Of a stretch of 64,000 bases of DNA, positions 23,581-37,317 are shown in pieces. This DNA comes from Bombus terrestris (Eukaryota; Arthropoda; Insecta; Hymenoptera; Apidae): positions 12,794,164 to 12,858,163 of the forward strand of contig NC_063274.1 of the NCBI RefSeq assembly GCF_910591885.1, read 5' to 3'. Under the pieces are notes generated by a model, which searched no databases, was not told where the DNA came from, and saw only the letters and a list, made by a program, of their open reading frames with translations. The position numbers and the translations under genes were made by a program. Every line of letters begins with the position of its first letter. Within the stretch, counting starts at the first letter, position 1.

Positions 23581-26500
23581 TTTTTTGAAAAAAATGTATA
23601 ACTGTTGAATGAATTTACCAATGAAATTAACAAACTTTGGGAAATTCATTATTATTGAATGTCTGGTATGTCTGACACTTGTGGCATAACAAATTTTATC
23701 AGTACGATTTTTAAAAAAGTAATTAATAAGCGAATTTGATATAGGAGAAAATGAACAATATTGATGTTGATATTATTGTAAATTCAACAAAATATTGGTC
23801 AAATACAATAAGAGTATAATACGTATCATTTCATGCTTCATTAAAATTTAGTTTTTATTGGAACTTCAAATGTAATATTAAAATGTAAATTTAAATGACA
23901 ACGTAGAATCGACAGTGAAATTACAACTGTTAGGAAGTTATACGGTTTTACTTTGGTAAAGAAAAGTGGCATGTATATTAAAAATGAATATTATGCTATT
24001 TCAGTTTGTGACACTCAATTATCCGATAAATCTACTTTCTTGCTGAAGTTTTTATGCCTGTAACTATACGTCTGACTTACAAGTTAATTATTCCAGATAA
24101 TGATATTTTAAATATCTCTTGGCGATATCAGATTGTTATCTCTACGATCAGCCTGCCGAAACTTCAGGTTGATGATATACAAATGAGAAAGAAACGTCAT
24201 CTCGTTGTCATTGTTTATTGTAGAAGAGAAAATTACTTTTTGGTAGTTTAATCGCTATCTTCAGCTGAACGTAGTCCATTTATTTCGCAATTCTATTTTA
24301 CGTAATTGAATTACATTTGCCAATTAAAAGAGAAATTAACTTTCAAAAAGTTCCTGTCAGTTCTATTTTCCAAACGTTATCAAATTTTCATTTAAAAACT
24401 CATGTAGGCTATTAATTAAAATAAGATGTTCGCAAGTAGAAAACAATATTTAATTAAAGATAAAGAATATATAAAATGACCTAATAATTTCGTAATAATA
24501 AATATCACAAGCAATAAATTAATGACACAATAAACCTTTAAAAGCAGAGATCGAAAACCTGTAAAAATGAAAAATCGATTATTCCTCTGGAGTTCTACTT
24601 TTCGCGTCGCTATCGCGTCACTGTCACGAAAACGACTAGGATTTCCATTACATAATGTCAGCCCTTGATCCGACAAAAAATTCTCCTTTTAATTTTCCCA
24701 TTTAAACCATATTTCCCGAGATTTCCGGTATCTTCCACAGAGAAATTCGACTCGATTCCCCCGATGGAATATTAATTCTTGACATCGCATCCCGACGACG
24801 AGTAACCATCGTGATTGCTCTTCGATAAGTTACGTTCACCTGTCAGCTTACGTTCGTTATCGTACTGTCATTCGTGCACGAACTCGAAACCACCAACTGT
24901 TCTCTATTTTATTCATAAACTGTTCACCAGTCCACGGTGAACGAACTTGAACGAATCGATGGATCGATCGACGGATACACGACGAGGAGAGAGGCCCCGG
25001 CGTCTTATCGGCGAAACGGAATCGAACGTTAGCCGGAGGGCGAGCTTCGAGTCAAATTACGAAAGTTTTAATTGGTGAAGCAATTAATTTTCCCGTAAAT
25101 TAATTAAAATAATATCGGCCTCCTTTGGCGAAGTAGTTGCCGCTTCGTGGACCGGTTGCTCTCCTTTCGCCACGCGAAGACGCACTTCCTTTTCTCCCCG
25201 TTTCTTCCTCTTTTTTTCTTTTCATTTAATTTTGCGGTCGAATCCCGGACTCGTTATTGCTTTCGTGGAAATATCTGGGACGGATGATGAGGCGTTTTGT
25301 AACTCTTTTCATAATTTCCTTTCACATTCGTCGTTTCGACCAAAAGAATTTTGTTCATTTTGTTTCTTTTTTCCCCACTGGTTCCTTTGAGCTTTTAGCA
25401 ACTAATTTAGAACGTGAAATTTGAATATGTGGATTTTTATAGAAAATGTGGATCCTTTTCAGACCGAAATAATTTGAATGGCGATGATCATTTTATTTGC
25501 TATAATAATTTCAAAATGCAAATGAGTCGAGAATTTTTGTATCTTTCATTTGACTGTTATCATATGTATGTTTTCATAAATATATTTAACATTTATTGTT
25601 CGATTAGTATATTCAATAGTTAATATAGAAGATGCAAGAACCATTGAGTTACAGTTAAATACGTTCTCTTTCCTGTGATAGTAAATCAAGAAACAGGTAA
25701 TCTTTAAATATTATAATTTCCGAACTCTTAATGGGAATGAGAACAATAATTCGTGGAAATTTCATTTGTTTCAACAGTCTGAGATCAATAGATGAAATTT
25801 TTAATAAAATTCTCACTTTTAATTCCTCTACATTTGAAATGCGTTCGCTGATCGATTACAAATGTAGAATCTTGTCTAACGAGTGAAATTTTTATCTGAC
25901 ACTTGAAACATCAAAATAAAATTTCTTTATTCGTATTTAATTTTCCTTTCATCATTGCGATGTAGTACCTACTTACCTTTTACCGTTTCTTTAAACATTT
26001 CAGGTGTTAATACTTAAGAATTAATTCGCAAGAAGCTCATATCGTTATAGAGGAAAAAATCGACAAGAAATTAGGAGGTCAGAGTCGTCGTGAAGTATAC
26101 GGATGTTTAAATGAGACTTAATTAGAGAATTCGAAGCGAAGAAGTACTTTTTCTACAGTAAAAGAGGATATGGTTCTTGTATCGCAACGAAATGCGAGTA
26201 CCGACTAAAAGCACGTCGTATCGCAGTTTAATTGGAGCGGAATTAACGTTCACGACGACTAAATGTAAGTGAAGGAAACACAGACGCAAGCGAATCGTCT
26301 TTAGGTTTTTGTTTCTGGCTATCTATTCTGTTATTTCGGCATTATGTTCAATGTAATCGCATTGTCATTGCCAAGTTACTTTCAGAAGATATATATATAT
26401 CTGTTCAGGCGTAAATCATAGTCCGAAAGTATACTATAAATATACTGTATAGAACGTATTTATGTGTAAAATAAATTATTTAATCATTTAATCAATTAAT

Positions 26501-28270
26501 CATTAATATGTTCTTAATTATCAAAGAAAATTGACAAACAGTCGTCTAGTATTAAAAAATAATTGATGATAAATGCTAGAATAAATACAGATATCTTTCG
26601 TGGTGCAATTGTATTTTATTAAAAAAAAACCTTTCAAATTTTCTATAAATGTAATAAAATCCACAAATCTAATCATCACTCTAGCAGTACCAATAACGAT
26701 AGCATACGAACAACTGTAGTTCTATTCGATGACAGCGATCCGAATCGACGTGGCAAACGAAAGCGAATGGCCGGAGAGGGATGTTAGAAATCCATTTTGC
26801 TGGGGATCAGAATAATCTAGGCCGAGAGATTTAAATAATAATGTAACTCGATCCTGTGCCGACGGTTTTCCCGCGTCACGGCTTTCCGTCTCGCTTCGCT
26901 GTCCTTCCTCCACGTCGGGACAAAGCAAATTTGCGAGATTGCGTTCCGACGAACACAGGGATGCGCGGCCTCGAAATAGCTGGGTAAGGGTAGTCGCGGG
27001 ATTAGAGCGTAGCTGTCTCTACAAGCGAGAAAAGCGAACGAGGAAGAGAAAGAGAATGTGAGATAGAAGACGAAGGAGTAAGAGACTCGAAACACTCGAA
27101 GAAGACGGAACAAGGAAGAACGAAGATGCTGGTAAAGAGGCAAGTTCCATTCGCGGGCCACGCGACGGATGGGTCGAAGTTTTAAATGACTTTGGTATTA
27201 AAACTTTGATGGCATTTGTCAGTTTCCCGGGGCTCCGCGAATTGTTTCGCAACTCTTAAGCCATTTTAAAGCGCCATTATTGACTGGTCGTTTCCTAGCG
27301 GCTCTGCTCCGTCCTGTCCTGCTCGTTTCGCAATCGAAAGTCCGCTTCCGCTTCCAGTGTCCTTCTTTCGCGCCTGTTAAATTAATACGAGCTGCTTACG
27401 GCCTTCGTCGATGGCCTGCCGTGTTATCGGATCACGTTAAATAGCGGCGATGATTGACAAATTTGGAGACATTGGTTTCAAGTTTCAGCAGCGTGGAAGA
27501 ATTTGGTTTTTAAGTTTCGGATGTGTTTTACAGTTTGTTTGTGTTGGGAGACTGTACTGTGTCGCTCAGAAGTCACACTGATTAATTTCATATTCAGGGT
27601 CGAGTTTGGTATACTTGAATGAATTTATACTAGAACAGATCGTGACAAATTTTTTACTATCACTCGTTATAAGATAAAACTTAGTTGGTAACTTTGGAAG
27701 GAACTTGACTAAAAGCAGCTACGAGCCAGGTTTTATACATGTATCGAGACTATGTACACATGTATCGATCGAACGTTGTTACTTTTCTTAGTAAAAGAGA
27801 GAGAAGGATTTAATTTGAACTCCTTAGGAAATATTTACCTAATCCAAAAATAATTTAGGAAGTAAGACTACTTAATATTCATATTGTATAAATATTAATA
27901 GTAAAATTAAATACGTGTTTCAGATTTTTATTTTTTCACTATTCACCTTTTTCAATATAACTACCTAACAAATATAACATAGAATTATTAGTAATTACTG
28001 ACATACATTGTCATATTATTTTACTATGCATGAACCCACTTTATAGTTTCAAATAAGCATCATGAAATTAATTTTCACAAATGATCATAACACCCCTCCT
28101 ATTTTATTTTATAATTGTTAAACATCTTTATATCGGATAATATATTGTAATAAATGATAAAACAGAGTAGAACAATAGACATAAAAGCGACGATTCAAGT
28201 GGCACCATTTAGCTATTCTCGTGCGTTCTCTGCACCCAAGGGACATGTTCCTTTCAGCCATCATTGCACT
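23581..28270. other. Non-coding, AT-rich with GC islands at 24700-25270 and 26700-27460
   Basis: The AT-rich parts show nothing. The island at 24700-25270 has no long frame. The island at 26700-27460 contains a purine-rich patch (27030-27125) whose antisense gives a Ser/Leu/Phe-rich frame of 114 codons. I see no domain or paired splice sites. A short AT dinucleotide run lies near 26389-26400. Confidence 0.35.
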
Positions 28271-28273
28271 TAC

Positions 28274-28407
28274 ACCTGGAAACTATGTCTGCCAGCGTCC
28301 GTGACATTCGAGATGGCAATCCTCCCGAGTAGTCCCTCGGTTCGAATCAACGTGGGGTTGCTAGGAAAACCTTCTTCTTGGGCTTCAAACAGCAACGAGA
28401 AAGCGCA
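28274..28407 (-). CDS. Candidate internal exon, minus strand, unknown product
   Basis: On the minus strand a frame is open from just after a TAA at 28410-28408 down to 28274. There a consensus splice donor GTAAGT follows immediately (28273-28268). The end of the frame reads RIAISNVTDAGRHSFQV, loosely recalling the end of an Ig-like fold (NVT, DAG), though the usual Cys is absent. No strong pyrimidine-AG acceptor is clear; AAG sites near 28384 or 28376 would be needed. No neighbouring exon can be joined. The plus strand is also open here (28154-28411), so a conserved non-coding block is an equally good reading. Confidence 0.18.
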
Positions 28408-28410
28408 TTA

Positions 28411-30476
28411 GCCATAATTGCCGGGTTATGTCAACTTTTTGTTGCACTCTTATTCTGTTTCGGATGCAGCAACTGGTAGGCGAAATAATTGAACGCGACA
28501 TTAAAAATGCACCCTGTTCCTTCGTTCTTGCTGCAATTTCTCCGGTAAGTAATGGGAAATACGGATACTATTTTACTAACTTTCACGGTAAATTGGAATT
28601 AGAAATGAAGTTGTTCTATGAATATTTCTTTAGAAGATTGAAATATCATAAGTATGAAACGTTTTATGATTATTGTATATTGTTAACTACAAGACATTCG
28701 TTTATGGACATCTTATATTTATTAAGATTTTTATTTTCGAAAATATTAGAGAATTGTTATAGTACTGAATCGAAAGACAGAAAATCGAACCAATAATTGA
28801 ACTCGATATCGATTTACATACATACATATTTCAGGGGACTTAATTGATATATCAACATAAAAATAAACCTTCTAAAGAATATATCATAAGATGAAAATAA
28901 TCGGAAAGCATTCTTAAGTGAAATTTAAGAAAACCAGGAAGAGCGATTCAAATGTTCCTTATGATTATTTCGGAATCAAAAGCCGAAAGTTAGGATCTTG
29001 ACTGGGTATAAAATTAAATTTCTAACTAAAAATTTCTAATCGAAGCTTTAAGATAAATTCGATGTGATTTCTTAATGTAAAGAAAGGGAACGATTACATC
29101 GAACTGACTAGGTAGCCTTTCCTCGTCAGCAGAAATAAACACTCTGTCGTCGCCTAAAATTACATTCACCTTTGACCTCAGTGAACTATAAGCAGTCCAG
29201 ATATGTATATATATGCTATATTGATCTGATATATCAAATACTACCTTGTTCCAGTATTTAATTTAAAGGAATGAACGACGACAATTATCATTTAAATAGA
29301 AATCGACCAGTTCAACCAAAATGTTTTATTAAAATACTAAAATTTAAAAAATCATATTTCAGTGGCTATTGACAAATATTTCCTTACCCTCTCTTACATA
29401 ACATATTTATTATCTGATACGTATACGAAATATCTATATTTTAAGACAGAAAGAAAACACCTTGAAGTTGCAGTGATGAACGAACAGACAATAATTATCG
29501 GGTGACAAACAAACACAATGCGCGCGATTAAGGGAAAGCTAACGACGATAGCGGGACGAAAAAGCGGAATGGCAAAAAGTCGACGAAAGGTACAATGAGA
29601 AGGAAACGAAGACGCGGAGTGTAAAAGGGGCGAAGGATTAATTCCAAAGATTTACAGCGCGGCTCAACCATTATCGCGTTTCGTCGGCTGGATAAGAGTT
29701 TGCCCTCCGGGCTTTTAATTCCCCCGCAGACGCCGCACCTTAGTCTCTCGCTTTTCTTCTTTTTCTTTTTTTTTTTTCAACACTTGCCATAGCCTTAACC
29801 CCTTAACCGCCTTAATGCGCCCGGCTACGCGTCGCTTCCGCCCTGGTGTGTCTGACACTTAATTAGAACCGTTGTACATGAAAACGGAGCTGCTGCTCGA
29901 AGTGCGTTCCCGCGAGGGAAACCTACAGAATTCTGTCAGCCAACCGCGAGAAAATCCATCTACGTAACGGTCTACGAATACCTTTTCGCCAACCATTTGC
30001 GGCGAACCATGAGGAAGATTGACGTTCGATCCTTCCATACGAATCGAACAATCGTGAAATGTCTGTTTGATAAAACATTGAAAAACGGAGCCGGCAGGAT
30101 TGTCATTGTGGGACAAAGAGCGTCAACGATGTTTCTATTCTTTTGTTGGAATTCTTTCTGTCGTGTGAAATACTATCGCGAAGAAATAAGCATTTTGTAG
30201 AGAAAGAGATGTTACTCTTGCTATGTTGATTCATATTCGTTTGACAGTTAAAAATTTCATGTGCAATTATCATGAATAGTGAGTTATAGTTTATTAAGAG
30301 GATTGGGCACAAATGAAAGCGAATATACTATGGTAATGGTACAATAGATTATTCCCTCCTGATATTCTGAGAATTAATACACTTTACAATTATTTATGAT
30401 ATATCCATTTGTGTCCAAGAAAAGTTTTCTTTAATTTTTTCTACTCAAATTCAGCCAGTAGATTTCTACGAGAAAC
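28411..30476. other. AT-rich DNA, with a GC island at 29500-30200
   Basis: A 122-codon plus frame (28428-28796) is AT-rich and motif-free. In the island, a minus frame (29859-30116, 85 codons) reads reasonably and contains an acceptor-like TCAAACAG and a donor-like AAAAG|GTATTC, but a plus frame overlaps. No family was recognised. Confidence 0.3.
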
Positions 30477-30655
30477 TTAATTTCTTTCTCCTGGGACTTT
30501 GTCTGTTACAATTTTCGATTAGAATCTGTTTATGGTATCACATTTGTTTCTTAGAATGTTTAGTTCCTTTCTCTTGTTGACTCGTACTTTGTCTTTTATA
30601 ATCTTCACTTAAAATATGTTTGTGATGTTATCAGGTGATTTATTTCTTAGAATTT
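30477..30655 (+). repeat. Diverged tandem duplication, two ~80-95 bp units
   Basis: Unit 1 (30477-30558) and unit 2 (30559-30655) share, in order: TTARTTYCTTTCTC, a GACTTTGTCT or TACTTTGTCT block, a TTACAATTTTC or TTATAATCTTC block, AATMTGTTTRTG, and finally ATTTNTTTCTTAGAAT. Unit 2 has a few small insertions. The order and spacing make chance unlikely. Confidence 0.7.
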
Positions 30656-32037
30656 AAAATAGTAAGAATATTTCACTTGGACGACATATTCGTGCGAAAA
30701 AATAGTGAGATTGAGATTAAATTTTTGAATTTTATGTTCTTCCAGTTTAATATATTTTAACGTGCACAGATATTGAAACACGAGGCCTTCTTACATGTTA
30801 TAAACCATAAAATCCGTGAGGACGATCCAGCGCTTCCGCAGTTCACGGAAAAAGTCATAACACCAAGAATATGGTAATATAACTTGAATCAAAAGGCGAG
30901 AGATAAAAAGGCTCGAACACGAAATCACTTAAACTTCAATAGCGAGACGTGCCAATGAAATTCTGAAACCACGCTAGATCTGAGGTGAGGGCCAATTTTA
31001 CGAGCTATACTGACAAAACTTGCAGACAATTTTAAGTCTACATTCTTTTCAAGCCCAGACGACTTTATTACACCAGCAGCTTCTCCTTTTAACCGTAGCT
31101 GAACGTATGTCTGCCAAAGAATCATATTGATTCATTTGGAAGAAATCCGTAATCCGCTTCGAAAAAATTCCTGGCAGAAAATGAAAATTTCTTTCGTTCA
31201 TGGTCCAAGAAGATGTTTATAAGAGCGAAAGCTTCTACTTCTATTTCGGACAGAGTCGAATAATATGACGAATTATCTGTTAAACCACATTCGAAGAAAT
31301 TTTAAGATTCTGGTCGTAGATGTGCTGTCCTATTACGATAATCCTAAATCGCACATTACTCATAGTAAACTATATAGTAAAATGAATCACGAACTTCAAC
31401 TTGACTAAGTACTAAGAAAATATAGGTCACAATTAATTAAAAATACTTAGAAAATTAATTATGTCGATCAATATTCTCAACTTTTAGAATAATAAAATAA
31501 AAATTCAAAGTTTCAGAATAGCAGTACTTAAAACATAATCTGACATTACAGAGAAATACTTGAGAATCTAGGCACTATCGATGTTTCAATTCTCATGGCC
31601 GATATAAATAGGTAGATATAAATTTCCTGGCACGTTTCGTTTCCATTCAGGCTGTCCGTTCCTCTTCCTCCTGTTTCTCTTCCTCCATGATTCTCCCCTT
31701 TATCCACAAAACGATGTGGATCTCCCTAACACCGACAACATGGTCGGAGTTTAGTTTGACAGGTAGTCTAGTGAGCTGACATAAAGCTCACCACCAAACA
31801 CAGCCAGGCAACCGGTCCGCGGCTGCGAAACACTGTCTGCGAACTGTGGCCGACTTCGCACCGGGCACACACAGAATTTGAATAATCCCGATTCAAAATT
31901 ACGTCACGTACGACGAAATTGCGATGATTAGGGAACTTGAGAATTTCCAGAGAATTCATCGTCGAGTTTGCATTTTGCTGGACTCGCGCCGCGATGTACG
32001 GGTCGGGTCGGCTGGAAATCCAGCTAATCAATGACGA
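30656..32037. other. AT-rich DNA with a small GC island, no gene supported
   Basis: An island at 31640-32036 holds an 87-codon minus frame without a recognisable motif. The remainder is AT-rich. Confidence 0.4.
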
Positions 32038-32251
32038 TCACGAAGCATTCTCGAATTTAAAAAACTTCATGTCGAATTATACGCCACTACTTTGTCCTAT
32101 ATTTTGAAGTGTCCGCTTCTTTGTTCGTTTTTGCAGGATCTTCAATTTTCTTCTTTCTTTTTGTGAAAGAATTGTGTCGTTATTAATTATAATGAAATCC
32201 CGATTTCTTTCTAATATTTGTGTCTTTATGTTCTTTTGTTTCGAAATGTTA
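32038..32251 (+). repeat. Local segmental duplication, unit 1
   Basis: About 214 bp that aligns along its whole length with 32466-32678. Shared blocks are TCACGAAGCA at the start, then an AAAACTTC block, ACTTTGTCCT or TCTTTGTCCT, TTTTTGC(A/C)GGAT, a CTTCTTT run, and CTTTTGTTTCGAAAT at the end. It shows many substitutions but few indels. Confidence 0.82.
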
Positions 32252-32465
32252 TACTGACTATAATAAATATTCCTATAGCATTGTATTTATTCATCAGATC
32301 GAAGTATGTGTATATTAAAGTTTTTATAATTTGGTAATATTTTCACAAGACTACAAGAAATTTGTTGCTATAAAGACAAAGTGTAGATACTAATAAAAAA
32401 AATGCCCCATTGGAAAATAATGGTATGATCCAATACTTTTTGTAGCCGCTATAAACCAACGTCAA

Positions 32466-32678
32466 TCACGAAGCACTCTTGAAGTCCTTTGTAGAAAACT
32501 TCGCGCGAAATTACGCTACTTCTTTGTCCTCAATTTCAAAAGATCGTTCCTTCGACAATTTTTGCCGGATTTTTTCTTCTCTTCTTTTTTTAGCAAATTG
32601 CGTCCCATTAGCTACAAAAAGTTCCAGTTTTTTTCTCGTATCCGTCGCTTCGTGTTATCCTTTTGTTTCGAAATATTT
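32466..32678 (+). repeat. Local segmental duplication, unit 2
   Basis: Partner of 32038-32251, in the same orientation about 428 bp downstream, with the same block order and nearly the same length. The 80-codon frame at 32479-32721 falls largely inside this unit and is not preserved in unit 1, so it is unlikely to be a gene. Confidence 0.82.
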
Positions 32679-35600
32679 CGAGCTCGTAGTTTATGTGAAT
32701 ACACGGGCGCGTGTATTGTAATTATTTTGAAACTGGGTTGAATACCACTGCCACGAAATAATTTCTATAAGCGTATGCTTAGCTCTCGTGCATTCCGCGT
32801 TCATTTGCCCAAAAATGATTCCCTAATTGAAGAAATGTTGCCAGTGAAATTTTTACTAGTTCGCCAGGGCGACACGAGTGCGAAGTTACGTTTACGAGTT
32901 GCTGGAACTTCGTGATACACCCGACAACGTATCGCGCGTTCTAAAAGATAAATATAGTGCGAGAGTTGGGTTGAGCTAGTAAACTTTGTTCAACTACGAT
33001 TAAAACGCAACTGTATTTCCCTATTGTTAAAAAATTTCTGCAACTTCAGACAAATATAACAGAATCATTATTAATATGCACAACCTTAATCTTATGTTAA
33101 AAAAATAAATAATTTTAAAACAATTTTAAAACAAAATAAAAGTCTTTTTATCTGTCGAGACAAAAGTGAGATTTAGATATTCGAGAACCGTAATACGGTT
33201 AATTAACGATAATAAATTATATATCTATCGTAGAAACTGTACACTTTTCACATATATAATTATTAGACCGCGGAATTTTGTGTAAAAGTTTTGTGCAATT
33301 TATGCAAAATTTTGAAGGTACAAAAATGCATAGAATGCATATAGTATGCAAAAATACATAAAATATCCAAAGTAGAGCACACGTTATATTGTTTAGTAGC
33401 TGAAATAAATCTCCACCTAAATTGTATTTTTTCCTTTTTTGCTTGTATTGATAAAAGCACAAATTTGCATAGAAATCTTAATGATTATTTTCTGGTATCG
33501 TTTCTTCCTAAATTTCACAAGTCATAATCGCTCGGGTCTTAAAAATTTAATGTCGCAGGTTATCAGTTATTTTTCTGATTGAAAGGGCGTCTTCTCGACT
33601 GGCTTACTGTAATAAAAACTCCATACGAGTCTCCGTTTCCTCCGGATGGAACGAGAAAAGATGCAAAGCAACAACGTTCGTGCCAACGTCAGACGATTTC
33701 GACGATTTCACGGACTGGTGCTTTCATAGATTTTGTCCGTGCGTAGACGAACGAATACAAACAGTCCTGGTCATGGACTCTCTCGCTTTCTTTATCTATT
33801 CGTACGTATCTGTCACGGAGGGAGGATCAGATTGATGGTAGATATCAATTTTACGTCTAACGTTATTGCTATACTGTTTGCGTTCACTCGCATACATCAA
33901 GGTATAAATCGCGGATCCTCTATGAGGAGTTTTCCTCTTGCTGGAGACGCTTTCACGTTGCCCTCTGCGAACTATCCAACCGAGTGATTTGTATCCTCGA
34001 ATATCAATCAACGAGCTTCACTGTTCGTAACTTCTTTCTCGAAATCCTCGAATAATTCCTGACTGGTTTGATCTCACGGACGAACCTCCTAACTGTTACA
34101 TTTCTTTTGCAGCTACGCATGTTTACGTTAGGAAATTTTACACTGGAGATAAAGAAAATTCATATTAAACTAAATACATTCTCCTAGTCCATTCTTAATT
34201 TTTCTTGTACTAAAAAAAGTTCTGAACGACCAATGAAGTCTGTATTTATTTCAGATTAGATCAAAGTTCAGCTTTTGAAGCTCGTTTTTGAATTATCTCT
34301 CCAAAATGTTGACAAAGAAATCAAAACGTGCTCAAACTGGGAGCGTGTCTTATTGCTTCGAACGCTTCATCGATGTTAATTTCTGACACAAAGTCTCTTA
34401 TACAGATTTTATGTCGTAGACGCTTAAATTACACATTCTAGATTGATCAAATCTATCTAATCGTAAAGACAGGTGAGAATGGTATGGATTAATTTAATAT
34501 TATTATAAACTATCGTTAATATAAGAAGATAATTACTAATTATTTTCGATTTCATTAAACATACGTGTACGTAGAATCTACTAGAATTAGAAATGCAAAC
34601 CAATCTACAAATCAAACAGTATCCATAATTTAAACTCTCCATCTCTCGCAAAACGTCTCTCACCTATAATCCCTCAAATTCAAAGGGAATGATTTCAGCA
34701 CTCTCAGAGTTTTCATCGACCAATACAATCTTGCACGGCGCAGCTTAACGTTAAAAGAACATTTCCGTCTGCTCTAAAATCGAAAAGTTTGCAAGCACAC
34801 GGAAACGGTTTCTCCTGCGTAATAGAAACTTCATTTCGTCTCTGTATCCCAGTAGATCAAATTTACGATCCGTAGAATTTGACCTGTCGTTTCGCGATCT
34901 ACTTAAAGAGAAACCTTTCGCCGTATCTACAACCGGATGAAAAGAAACCGTACAGCGATCGTCGGTTTCATTTCCTTCCACCTTCTCTCACGATCTTTTT
35001 TCCTCTTCGCTCGGCCATAAATGCCCCGCTATTAACGTCGATTTGTAGCCTCTTAAGCGCGGCGAATTTATCGAAAATCTGGCCGCGTGTCCTTCCGCTC
35101 TTTAATCGATCAGTCTCGTCGATCAATTACGTTTCCTGCCATTTACTGGTGACCGTAGAAACCCACGGAAATCGAGAATCGTGGTTCGCTTTCGAAGGCT
35201 CGTCGTTTAAGCTGCTGCACGTGTATCACTTTCCTCGTGACTCGATTCAAACCGTGACGAGACTCGCGAGTGGGTTTCACCACAAGGTAAATACAAGCCA
35301 CGCAATTCGTTCCGTCGACGAATATCAGCACGTTTACGGTTGCCATCGCGAGTTAAAGCGTCCTTATACTCTGTGCAACCACCTGAGGCCGTAGCCCATC
35401 TATATACATTCTTTATTTGCAAAGCGATGCAAGCTGTGCACAGGCTGAAAGAGAAATTCCTGCGATATTCGTCCATGGATAGCAAAAGGAAGTGTACTTC
35501 GTGGTTGGAAAGTTGACGAAGGAACGCAGCTTTCATTGGTTTAGAACGTAAAAGGATCACTTTCACGATTATAAAAACAGAACAGAGATACATATTTTTG

Positions 35601-35689
35601 TTACTGGTGGAAATTATCATATCTTAAAATCAACCATCTGCATCTACAGACTGGATGAGAAACATTATCTCTACACAACCTTCCAATTA
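32679..35689. other. Alternating AT-rich DNA and GC islands, no gene supported
   Basis: Islands lie at 32700-33000, 33580-34030 and 34700-35560. The longest frame is 171 codons on the plus strand (34879-35394), with two long antisense frames over the same DNA and no recognisable domain. A cluster of ATGCA strings lies at 33300-33350. No RNA gene was found. Confidence 0.35.
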
Positions 35690-35691
35690 TA

Positions 35692-35903
35692 TTAGGTTGT
35701 CCGAAAAGTTTCTTTCGTTTTATAAGGAAATAATAGATGCACAATGTCTTCTGTTTTATATTAATTTATTGAATTATGCACGAATATAATAATAGAAATA
35801 GAAAGAAATGGATCATACGTAATTCAATAAAATAATATAAACAGAAATTGTTGTTCATCTATTATCACCTTATGAAACGAAAGAAACTTTCCGGACAACC
35901 TAA
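35692..35903 (+). mobile_element. Palindromic mariner-like MITE, copy 2
   Basis: This 212 bp element has TA at 35690-35691 and 35904-35905. Its ends begin TTAGGTTGTCCGAAAAGTTT on the left and TTAGGTTGTCCGGAAAGTTT on the right (reverse complement). The inverted similarity continues for about 85 bp per arm (35692-35777 and 35818-35903), leaving a loop of about 40 bp, so nearly the whole element can fold into one hairpin. It has no ORF. It is close in sequence to the copy at 48735. Confidence 0.93.
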
Positions 35904-35905
35904 TA

Positions 35906-37317
35906 TATTATATGACAGGTTAGTAGGAAGAGGACTGACTTAGTCGAGTAATCTTTTCATCCACCTGTCACTGAATTGATAAATGAGTAACTGTACATTT
36001 TATTGATGAATGGAAACTATTCTCTAGCATAAAGCAGATGGGCTCTACAAGTGTGGTGAAAAATATGCGAGTAATCTATTCATGAAGTTCTTTTTATCTG
36101 GTCACGACTTTGTGATGTATGCTTGTGCATATAGACATCTGTGGTAAATTATTAATACCAATCAATAGTGTATAATTGAATGACCGGCGCGGCTGACGAT
36201 CTACAAATCATAAGGATTTATTACATGTGACGTATAAAGGAACTATGACAAGAATTTATTATATTTAACTTACTAATTAAGTTTCGATTTATTTAGTGGC
36301 CAGTTGCGAAGATGTACCACGAATCTTCACATATCTTCGTACACAGTGTCTCTATCTTTCATAGGATTTTTCTCTGTTTCAACATCAGATACGATTTCCA
36401 TTATGTTGCTCGAATAGACCACCGCGCTGAAGTTCTGAGATTTTGGAAACTTTTCACATCCAGGGACGAATATAATCCTTGCAAAATATATAGAGAACAC
36501 TAACTTTTGGAGTTGCACTCGGCAGATAACATGTAAACGTGTTGCTTCACCTGCATACTAAAATGAAAGTTCACAAACGAGAATAAAACGAGAGAATATG
36601 AAACAAGTCTGTAGATCAAAAATACCATCTCGATACCGGAAGATAATTTAAAGAGGCAGAGCAATTGGACTGCTTTGAAGATACAAATTTTCATTTAGTA
36701 TTCTACCGTTTCGACCGATTAAATTTTGTCTCGTACAAATGTACAAAGAATTGTGTGCCATTTTCACCAGAAAGCCTCTGAAAACCACAATCAATTATAG
36801 AATTCATTGATTCGAAAATCGCTTTTGATATTAAGAAGTAATTCACCTGTACTTTCGATTGTACTTTATTCCATTAACTTTATTACTCGATAATACTTTA
36901 TCGCCTTTTCTCATTAATTCAAAGTTAAACCTGGTAAATGTTTAGATTCCGATCTCTCGTCTGTAATTAGCAAACATTTTGTTGGTGCTTTAAATATTAC
37001 TTAGACGATTTGAATAATGCCATTTTAAATGACATATGTAACAAGATTTCATTCTTTCGTACGTTCTTCAAGCTTAAAAAATTTATTAACGATAAAACTC
37101 CAACACGATTGAAACTCCAAAATAATCCAAAAAACGCAGTGGAAATTAGGATAATTAAGATAATTGTAAATTATCATAAATTAAGACAATTCTAACAAAA
37201 GGCATAGCTGTACCAATCCTCTAGAGTCCATGTATAATCTCGTATCTTATAGTCGGCTGTAATCGCAGCCAACAACTCCACATCGAACAATCTGTTCTAA
37301 AAAGAAAAGTCACCGAA
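35906..37317. other. AT-rich DNA, no gene seen; possible 3' UTR at the right edge
   Basis: The part up to about 37200 is AT-rich with no convincing frame. On the minus strand, positions 37317 down to 37082 could be the 3' UTR of the candidate exon at 37318-37644. An AATAAA polyadenylation signal lies at 37087-37082. Confidence 0.35.

Noticed and set aside
32479..32721. 80-codon ORF in the second duplicated unit
   Set aside because: The frame is not kept in the partner unit at 32038-32251.
34879..35394. 171-codon plus ORF
   Set aside because: Two long antisense frames cover the same DNA and no motif or splice boundary supports coding.
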